From: CAZUDO01 sp964618895
GTDB taxonomy: Bacteria; Desulfobacterota; Binatia; DP-6
Reading direction: 5' to 3'
DNA: 5,644 nt
NCBI GenBank assembly: GCA_964618895.1
Contig: CAZUDO010000091.1
Span: forward strand, 1-5,644
The translations under genes and the position numbers were made by a program. Positions 1-4,581 of this stretch are shown in pieces. Below the pieces are notes generated by a model. The model saw only the letters and a program-made list of their open reading frames with translations. It had not been told where the DNA came from and did not search any database. Each line of letters begins with the position of its first letter. Within the stretch, counting starts at the first letter, position 1.

Positions 1-261
1 GCATGGCGTGATGGCGACGTCCGCTATGGGGATAATTCGCTTCCTCGCTTTACCACCGAACCGGGCTATATGTGGATGGTGGTCGAACGGATGGAACGTC
101 TCGGCTACGAATGGAACATCAAATCCGAAGGAACGAAGAAGAACGGCGGCATCGTCAAGTACACGGTGGTCTTTGGCGAGGGCAATGCGACCGACGAGAG
201 CATCCAGATGGCGATCTGTTTGGCGGCTTTCAAGACGCTTCGGGTTAAGATCGAGGATTAG
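1..261 (+). CDS. Phage ABA sandwich domain protein, 5' end outside the window
   Basis: The frame is open from base 1 to the TAG at 259-261, giving 86 visible residues, so the start lies upstream. What is seen: an N-terminal stretch ending LPRFTTEP (residues 14-21), a helix with MWMVVERMERLGY (24-36), a strand region around KYTVVFGEG (53-61), and a C-terminal helix with DESIQMAICLAAFKTL (65-80). The order 'P-x-F-[ST]-T, W-x-VVE-x-M, beta strand, A-x-x-AICLAALK' is what I know of the Phage ABA sandwich family, small alpha/beta proteins common in tailed phages with no established activity. An internal ATG at 70 would drop the first family motif, so it is not the start. It converges on the next gene with a 9-bp gap. 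The family call rests on motif memory, not on a profile search. Confidence 0.85.
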   Translation, partial: AWRDGDVRYGDNSLPRFTTEPGYMWMVVERMERLGYEWNIKSEGTKKNGGIVKYTVVFGEGNATDESIQMAICLAAFKTLRVKIED

Positions 262-270
262 TTCGATCGT

Positions 271-501
271 CTACTTGCGGATCAGAATGTAGACGTCCCA
301 CTCCGCCCCTCCAGCGGCCTGTTCTTCCTTCGAACAGCACATGGCGCTGGCCGCGATCCCGATGGCTTCCCCGCCGGAATTCTGGGTTTGAAGTTCGGCA
401 CTCTTGGCCGCTTCGTCGGCCGAGGCATGCGACTTGCCGACCACGACTGAATAACTGTACCGGGGACGCCAGAAGAGAAACCTGAAAAGTCGCCAAAGCA
501 T
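271..501 (-). CDS. Small hypothetical protein, 76 aa
   Basis: ATG start at 501 with a strong Shine-Dalgarno (AAGGAG, 6-nt spacer), stop TAG at 271. This start and frame are preferred over an overlapping minus-strand frame (245-496) that lacks an equivalent ribosome site and would run into the previous gene. The N terminus (MLWRLFRFLFWRPR) is aromatic and basic, possibly membrane-peripheral but too short and charged for a clear transmembrane helix. Then comes a likely strand YSVVVGKS (17-24), an Ala/Glu/Ser-rich middle (about 25-63) with a Cys pair, and a terminal strand WDVYILIRK (68-76). I do not recognise a family. It is divergent from the following gene and convergent with the preceding one, so it is a single-gene transcript. 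Real gene fairly sure; function unknown. Confidence 0.8.
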   Translation of the reverse strand: MLWRLFRFLFWRPRYSYSVVVGKSHASADEAAKSAELQTQNSGGEAIGIAASAMCCSKEEQAAGGAEWDVYILIRK

Positions 502-504
502 ATC

Positions 505-521
505 GGTCTCCTTAAGAGACC
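505..521 (-). promoter_or_regulatory. Hairpin holding the ribosome binding site of the 76-aa gene
   Basis: A perfect 6-bp inverted repeat with a 5-nt loop: on the plus strand GGTCTC, CTTAA, GAGACC. Read as minus-strand mRNA it is GGUCUC-UUAAG-GAGACC followed by GAU and the AUG at 501. The Shine-Dalgarno AAGGAG is split between the loop (AAG) and the 3' arm of the stem (GAG), so folding would partly hide it. The predicted transcription start from the adjacent -10 falls at about 520, so the hairpin would sit at the very 5' end of the mRNA. The repeat is seen directly; regulation or RNA protection is inferred. Confidence 0.55.
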
Positions 522-525
522 ATGG

Positions 526-534
526 ATTCTAACA
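526..534 (-). promoter_or_regulatory. Extended -10 promoter for the 76-aa gene
   Basis: On the minus strand the sequence TGTTAGAAT matches the extended -10 consensus TGnTATAAT with one mismatch (hexamer TAGAAT at 531-526, TGT at 534-532). No good -35 is visible at 16-18 bp upstream, which is usual for extended -10 promoters. The start of transcription would be near 520-519, about 20 nt before the ATG. It assumes a sigma70-like host polymerase. Confidence 0.4.
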
Positions 535-540
535 GAGAGG
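535..540 (+). promoter_or_regulatory. Ribosome binding site that sets a GTG start
   Basis: GAGAGG lies 7 nt before the GTG at 548. An in-frame TAA at 530-532 closes the frame upstream, so GTG 548 is the only well-placed start. The site borders the minus-strand -10 element on the same intergenic stretch. No convincing plus-strand promoter is visible in the 46-bp spacer; it may lie within the upstream gene. Confidence 0.6.
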
Positions 541-547
541 GCGAATT

Positions 548-958
548 GTGATCAGAAAATTGCAGCACACGCTGGTGAAACATGTGCGTACCGGGGTTCT
601 TCACCTTGTCCGGCTCTGCGAAGATCCAACGCCAGCGGAGCTCAAGAAAGCCGGCGAAGCTTATGGTGAGCCACGTCATGTTCTTCAAAAGGGGAAGATC
701 GGTTTGAAGCGCCGCAAGCGTGGGGTCTGGCAGTATGACCCGGACGATGAAGATTACATTTTCTTCACCTGTCCTTGGTGCGGAGCGATTGGTCGTACGG
801 AATCACACTACGTCGGCAGCGATGGATATGAGTCGATCTGGTGTGGTCGGCAGGGTTTGAGCGAAAAGGTATCGGCGAAGGGTTGTAACCGGCATCTTTC
901 GCTCTACTACCATATAAAGCCCAAGGCGATGCAGGTGATTTCGCCCCACGACCTCTAA
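548..958 (+). CDS. Putative zinc-ribbon protein, 136 aa
   Basis: GTG start, stop TAA at 956-958. The N-terminal half holds a basic helix region (residues 1-23), a helix PTPAELKKAGEAYG (27-40) and a basic patch KIGLKRRKRG (50-59). The second half has a Cys cluster: CPWCG (C75, C78), WCG (C99), then GCNRH (C113, H116). A C-x2-C ... C-x13-C-x2-H arrangement fits one structural zinc site, as in zinc ribbons that bind nucleic acid or proteins. YDPDDEDY (63-70) is a short acidic patch before the ribbon. I do not recognise the family. It stands alone on the plus strand, divergent from the 76-aa gene and convergent with the kinase gene (44-bp gap without an obvious terminator). Gene call solid; zinc binding probable; role unknown. 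Confidence 0.85.
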   Translation: MIRKLQHTLVKHVRTGVLHLVRLCEDPTPAELKKAGEAYGEPRHVLQKGKIGLKRRKRGVWQYDPDDEDYIFFTCPWCGAIGRTESHYVGSDGYESIWCGRQGLSEKVSAKGCNRHLSLYYHIKPKAMQVISPHDL

Positions 959-1002
959 ACCATAGTCCCTGATCAAGAGGGGAAAGTGACAAGGGGGAGC
1001 GG

Positions 1003-2694
1003 TTACTCTGGCGGGGAGGAATCCCGCATCATCTGTTCGATGTCCGGGCGGCCTTGGCTGGGACCATGTTCTTTGATGTATCCTGTCGCCATCAGGATCG
1101 TCCCCACGGCGTACGGGAAGCTCTTATCGAGCATCTCTTGGGCCTGAGTGCGTTCTTCTTCGGAGGCCGGTTCGATCGTAACCGCCTTCGTGGCTTTCCA
1201 AGCGGCAAGCAGCTTCTCCTTGGCGCCGGCGACATCTGATTCCCAAGAAGCTGTCGTTTCGGCATCGTCGATCAGGGTGCGGAGAAGCTTGATCCGACCG
1301 GTCACCGGCGGAGGGAGATTCGGAGGAGGCAGACTCGGGGAGATGTCAGGAGGGTCGATGCCGAGCCCGTTTACTCTGGCGCCGTCTTTCCAGATTTCGG
1401 GCGTGAGTTCCTTCTGGGTCAGGATCTCGATCCGCGGGAAGATGGTCATCCCCATGTACTTGGTGATCTTGAGTTTGTCTTTGTATTCCTTCCAAAGCCG
1501 AAGCGCGCGCTCGAGACCCTTGTCGCCGATCAAGTTCTTGGGCGGTGGGATCCGGCCCGCTTCTCTCGGGAGTCCGACGACATCGAAGAAGGTCTCGCGA
1601 ATGACCTCGGGAGAAAGCGGAACCCGATGCTCGTAGCGGCCCTTGGCCCATTCCAGAAGGTGTTTCCCGAGGAGGGTGGAGTAGAGGAAAGACCTCTTGG
1701 GATCATAGGGGAGACCGGCCTTTTTAAGGATCGATCGGAACGCTCCTTCGTAGCGTTTCCGGCTCTCCACATACTTCTTGGCCATGTCCGGACGATTTTC
1801 CCAGCGGCCCTGAATGCGGTCTTTGACGAGCTCCTCATAGGTGAGCGGCCGGAGGGTTTTGAAAGGATCATGGGAGTAGTGGACGAGGGTTTCGCCAAGT
1901 CCGGAGATCGATTTGATCTTCTTGATTGCTCCAAGTTGGGCGACGATGAAACCCAGATCGCGGGCCAGTTCCATTCCGGTTTCTTCGTCGTACGCCCCAC
2001 GCTCCAGTCTAGCCCGATATCCGTTCTTGAGCGGCACGAGCGTGTTGATGAGCTGCTTCGGCCAGTCGGGCCAGTTGGTGAAGATGTCGATGATGTCGAG
2101 GAGGTAACTGATGTCGTATTTGATCCCGTCTCGAAAGTCCTCTCTCTTTCCGATTCCGCTCGGTGACGGACGGGTGCGATCGATCGCGGTGCCGAAGTCG
2201 ATGAGGACGACTCCGTTCGGGGTAAGAAGGATGTTGCCCGGATGGATGTCGTTGTGGGCAATCCCCTCCCGATGGAGAAGACTGGCCATGACGGCTGTGG
2301 CGGCGACGATGGAAATGCCCTTGAACTCGGTCATCCCGCTCTTCAACTCGTCTGACATCGATATCCCATCGACGTCCTCCGAGGTGAAGTAGTCGGTTCC
2401 GATTTCGATTAGGCGAGGAACAAAGGGGAACTTCTGAAGCTTCATCAGCGTCCTGATCTCTTCCGCCATTCCGCGGATGATCACCATGGTGGAGAAACCG
2501 GCCCTGCCGCTGGAATGAGCAACTTTGACGATGACCTTCTTGCCATTGAGGACCGCCCTGTAGACGGTGCCAAAGGATCCTTCGCCGATCCGCTGGAGAT
2601 CCTTATATCGGTTCCTGACCTTGGAGAATGGCTTGCCGCTGGGGACGGCAGGATTCAGTTCTGTACGGAGGCGTGGGGTGATCTGTCCGAGCAT
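1003..2694 (-). CDS. Hanks-like protein kinase with a long C-terminal extension, 563 aa
   Basis: Predicted to phosphorylate protein on Ser/Thr, in the cytoplasm. Seen: Gly-rich loop IGEGSFGTVY (36-45), ATP-binding Lys in VIVKV (K57), likely alpha-C Glu in MAEEIRTL (E78/E79), catalytic loop HNDIHPGNILL (147-157; D149, N154), metal-binding DFG (166-168), and an alpha-F-type Asp in KYDISYLLD (D194). All key residues are present, so activity is expected. The HND in place of HRD, the 'HPGN' and a short activation segment without a clear APE motif resemble atypical kinases (RIO/ABC1-like) as much as classical ones. After about residue 230 come roughly 330 residues I cannot assign, with a Pro-rich linker SLPPPNLPPPVTG near 455-470 and a helical tail. 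The ATG at 2694 is the only ATG start after the upstream stop; its ribosome site (AGAGA or AGG) is weak. It lies 39 bp after the preceding minus-strand gene, likely in the same operon. Known phage kinases include T7 gp0.7 (host takeover) and Stk of phage 933W (exclusion of other phages). Confidence 0.94.
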   Translation of the reverse strand: MLGQITPRLRTELNPAVPSGKPFSKVRNRYKDLQRIGEGSFGTVYRAVLNGKKVIVKVAHSSGRAGFSTMVIIRGMAEEIRTLMKLQKFPFVPRLIEIGTDYFTSEDVDGISMSDELKSGMTEFKGISIVAATAVMASLLHREGIAHNDIHPGNILLTPNGVVLIDFGTAIDRTRPSPSGIGKREDFRDGIKYDISYLLDIIDIFTNWPDWPKQLINTLVPLKNGYRARLERGAYDEETGMELARDLGFIVAQLGAIKKIKSISGLGETLVHYSHDPFKTLRPLTYEELVKDRIQGRWENRPDMAKKYVESRKRYEGAFRSILKKAGLPYDPKRSFLYSTLLGKHLLEWAKGRYEHRVPLSPEVIRETFFDVVGLPREAGRIPPPKNLIGDKGLERALRLWKEYKDKLKITKYMGMTIFPRIEILTQKELTPEIWKDGARVNGLGIDPPDISPSLPPPNLPPPVTGRIKLLRTLIDDAETTASWESDVAGAKEKLLAAWKATKAVTIEPASEEERTQAQEMLDKSFPYAVGTILMATGYIKEHGPSQGRPDIEQMMRDSSPPE

Positions 2695-2733
2695 CCTAAT
2701 TGTTCTCTGTCTTTGGAGATCCGCGGAAGAGGA

Positions 2734-3744
2734 TCACTGGCGCCAGACCTTTAAGGCCTCTTTGGGAGGGACTCCATGTTTGGCAACCGTGATGAGCTTT
2801 CTCATGATGTCCGCACTGGACAACATGATTTGAGCTTCGGTTCTCTGCTGGAGCGTCGGTTCAGATTGAAGGATATATTTTGAAAAAGTCTCGATAGAGT
2901 CCAAATAGAACTCGAGACCTTTGATCGTTTTGGGAGATATGTCGCCGTCCATGAATTTCTTGGATATAGGCTTGACCCATCTTTCGGAGTTGCGCGCATA
3001 CACGAGTTCTATGGGAGTGGTGGCTTTAAGCTTGGCCTGATCGTGCCGGTGCATCATCCGTGACATGAGTTCGGGAGAAACTCCACCGGAGCGCATGGCC
3101 TTCTTGAATTCCTCTTCGATGGTTTCAGGGTCACTGCCGAATCCTCCGAGACGTGGACCCGATACCGGCATGACCGACTGCTCGATCCGTTCGATCCGTT
3201 CGATCATCTCGATCCGCTCGTCCGCCGGGTCGGTGTCGGGAAGGGATTGCCGGATCGCGGTAAGGACATTCTTGACCATGAGAAGGTCGAACGCGCCATC
3301 GCGCAGGTTCCCGGCGGCGATCTTGTCCACCGCCTTGTCGACCGCTTCGTCGAGACGATCGAAGAGCTGGGGAGTGGCTCCTTTGACCATTACAGGAGTG
3401 CTTTGACGGGCGCGAATATAGGCTTCCGGTTCGGGCTTCCATTCCTCCGGAAGCTCCTGAGGGGTCAATGCGCGCCCCCAGTATGCGGCGCCAAGTCCGA
3501 ACATCCCGGTAACCTTGCCTGCTGTTGCAAAGGCGCCTGCAACACGGCGGGCGTTCTGTCTTTGAAAGTCGTCGGGAAGACTGTAAATAAGTTCAATCGC
3601 CTGCTTGGCGGCCTTCTGGGCCATGGGGCCCTGAGAGCGGGCCGCGACACTCGCGGCGAATTCAGCCCGATCCAGATTGTGGTAGTCGACGGGGTCGAAC
3701 GCGGCGCCCATCTCGATCCGCGGATCTTCGCCAAGCGATCTCAT
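2734..3744 (-). CDS. Hypothetical helical protein upstream of the kinase, about 336 aa
   Basis: I do not recognise a family. The sequence is mostly predicted helix and soluble: Ala-rich helices from about 20 to 75 (with FATAGKVTGMFGLGAAY, possibly weakly amphipathic), charged helices near DRLDEAVDKAVDKI, a short ERI repeat coiled segment, and a helical C-terminal third. Stop TGA at 2734. The frame can also start at a TTG at 3750, two codons earlier; ATG 3744 is chosen because it is a better codon and because the predicted transcription start is at about 3745. No Shine-Dalgarno precedes either, fitting a leaderless message. The gene precedes the kinase gene by 39 bp in the same frame. A partner or substrate of the kinase is a reasonable guess from position only; a virion or scaffold protein is another. 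Confidence 0.85.
   Translation of the reverse strand: MRSLGEDPRIEMGAAFDPVDYHNLDRAEFAASVAARSQGPMAQKAAKQAIELIYSLPDDFQRQNARRVAGAFATAGKVTGMFGLGAAYWGRALTPQELPEEWKPEPEAYIRARQSTPVMVKGATPQLFDRLDEAVDKAVDKIAAGNLRDGAFDLLMVKNVLTAIRQSLPDTDPADERIEMIERIERIEQSVMPVSGPRLGGFGSDPETIEEEFKKAMRSGGVSPELMSRMMHRHDQAKLKATTPIELVYARNSERWVKPISKKFMDGDISPKTIKGLEFYLDSIETFSKYILQSEPTLQQRTEAQIMLSSADIMRKLITVAKHGVPPKEALKVWRQ
3181..3216. repeat. Four 9-bp tandem repeats inside the 336-aa gene
   Basis: Four consecutive units of YTCGATCCG: ctcgatccg, ttcgatccg, ttcgatcat, ctcgatccg. On the coding (minus) strand they encode the ERI-type run in DERIEMIERIERIEQ. The unit is a multiple of three, so gain or loss of copies keeps the frame and would change the length of a charged helix. 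Confidence 0.8.
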
Positions 3745-3751
3745 TAGCAAG

Positions 3752-3780
3752 ATTATAAAACCGTAACCTCACAATCACAA
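3752..3780 (-). promoter_or_regulatory. Sigma70-type promoter for the 336-aa gene and kinase
   Basis: On the minus strand a perfect TATAAT (3757-3752) is separated by 17 bp from TTGTGA (3780-3775), a 4/6 match to TTGACA. The start of transcription would be at about 3745, one base before the ATG at 3744, giving a leaderless or nearly leaderless mRNA. The -35 overlaps the Shine-Dalgarno of the plus-strand gene. The -10 core is the palindrome TTATAA, and TATAAA at 3754-3759 could serve as a plus-strand -10, though no matching -35 is seen for it. Confidence 0.55.
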
Positions 3781-3795
3781 GGAGAGAGAATTAAT

Positions 3796-3999
3796 ATGGC
3801 CGATACGCCGGACTTTGTTTCAGGGCAAAGGGTCGTTCTGGATGACGGCAGAACAGGAACGCTTTGTAACCCTCGTGGCTGCCACTGCGGGCCCAACGGG
3901 GAAGCCTGTTGGGACATCGCCTTTGAGGATGGGTTTGGGATCCAAGCCCACGGCGGTACGTTTCGTCTGATCAAAGAGGAAGGAAGCAAGAAACCATGA
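3796..3999 (+). CDS. Small Cys-rich protein with an SH3/KOW-like pattern, 67 aa
   Basis: ATG at 3796 preceded by AAGGAG (3779-3784) and a purine run up to 3790; stop TGA at 3997-3999. The pattern FVSGQRVVLDDGRTGTL (7-23), then WDIAFEDGFGIQAHGGTFRLI (39-59, strands with turns) looks like a small beta barrel of the SH3/KOW type. Between the strands is a loop with four Cys and a His (C24, C29, H30, C31, C38), which could hold a zinc or disulfides. The C terminus EEGSKKP is charged and flexible. I do not recognise a family. It overlaps the next gene by 4 bp (ATGA), so the two are translationally coupled and probably work together. It is divergent from the 336-aa gene. Fold call is low confidence; gene call is good. 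Confidence 0.85.
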   Translation: MADTPDFVSGQRVVLDDGRTGTLCNPRGCHCGPNGEACWDIAFEDGFGIQAHGGTFRLIKEEGSKKP

Positions 4000-4577
4000 C
4001 GACGGCAGGCCAACTGAGAGTCATAGGAAACGGATCCGGGGCCTACATCTACCAGAAGCAGAGTTTCGCCGGTAAGAAGAGGCTCGAACGAGTCGGTTTC
4101 TGGGACACCATGGACGGCCGGAATTATGCCGCTTGTGTCAGTTGCGGTACCATCAATCACTTTGATAACAATGTGGGGGACTCGATCTACTTCGATCGTC
4201 AGAAGTTCTACGGCAACGTCGCTAGCTGTATCGTCTGCTTACGCTGTGATTGTCACTTTTATATTGTCATCGAAGACTGGGTGCCGGAACTTACAGAGAA
4301 CCATAAAAAGATAATCCGGATCGTCCGTCGAGGGCTTGGATCTCATCTTAAAATTGCGTACTTCAACAGGCATCTCGGCCCCTACGCGAGGACGGTTGCC
4401 TCCGTAAACATTTCTTCCGGGAGACACGCCACCGTGCATGAGAGGAACGGAGGCGGATACTTTATTGAGGCGTGGGGGTTGGATGGGAAATTCCTTGAAT
4501 CCTATTCCGACTGGGAACCAGCCGTTCGAAAGATGATCAAGGTTCTCAAGGAACATGCGGAGACGGTAAACCCATGA
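3996..4577 (+). CDS. Hypothetical zinc-ribbon protein, 193 aa
   Basis: ATG 3996 overlaps the previous stop (ATGA) and follows a purine-rich GAGGAAGGAA about 10 nt upstream. Three parts can be seen. Residues 1-46 are strand-rich (GAYIYQKQSF, RLERVGFWDT). Residues 47-95 hold a probable zinc ribbon: C47-x2-C50 and C78-x2-C81-x2-C84-x-C86, followed by HFYIVIEDW. Residues 100-193 include a basic helix (HKKIIRIVRRGL), a strand pair (ATVHERNGGGYFIEAWGLDGK) and a C-terminal helix (EPAVRKMIKVLKEHA). No catalytic motif is recognised. Basic content plus a ribbon would fit nucleic-acid or protein binding, but that is a guess. It ends 4 bp from the stop of the convergent sulfotransferase/APS kinase gene, leaving no room for a terminator between them. 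Confidence 0.9.
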   Translation: MTTAGQLRVIGNGSGAYIYQKQSFAGKKRLERVGFWDTMDGRNYAACVSCGTINHFDNNVGDSIYFDRQKFYGNVASCIVCLRCDCHFYIVIEDWVPELTENHKKIIRIVRRGLGSHLKIAYFNRHLGPYARTVASVNISSGRHATVHERNGGGYFIEAWGLDGKFLESYSDWEPAVRKMIKVLKEHAETVNP

Positions 4578-4581
4578 TGGA

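Noticed and set aside
245..496. Minus-strand frame of 83 codons overlapping the 76-aa gene
   Set aside because: It lacks the AAGGAG site that fits the ATG at 501, overlaps the end of the phage ABA gene, and its translation is Arg/Gly-rich in the way shadow frames are.
959..1002. Possible bidirectional terminator between the converging zinc-ribbon and kinase genes
   Set aside because: Only a 4-bp TCCC/GGGA pairing can be drawn and no T-tract follows on either strand.
1627..2166. Long plus-strand frame of 179 codons antisense to the kinase gene
   Set aside because: An antisense shadow with no family pattern and no clear ribosome site.
2175..2190. GCGATCGATCGC, resembling the cyanobacterial HIP1 octamer GCGATCGC
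   Set aside because: It is one extended, inexact copy; true HIP1-rich genomes show the exact octamer often, so it does not indicate a cyanobacterial host.
1530..2261. Long minus-strand frame of 243 codons inside the kinase gene
   Set aside because: Its translation is Ser/Arg/Pro-rich without domains; the kinase frame carries all catalytic motifs over the same bases.
2734..2736. Reassignment of TGA as a sense codon (recoded phage genome)
   Set aside because: TGA ends three genes here at sensible places, including two ATGA overlaps, Trp is encoded by TGG throughout, and no gene has an internal in-frame TGA.
3247..3747. Plus-strand frame of 166 codons antisense to the 336-aa gene
   Set aside because: An antisense shadow; the minus-strand frame has consistent helical protein composition and a promoter at the right place.
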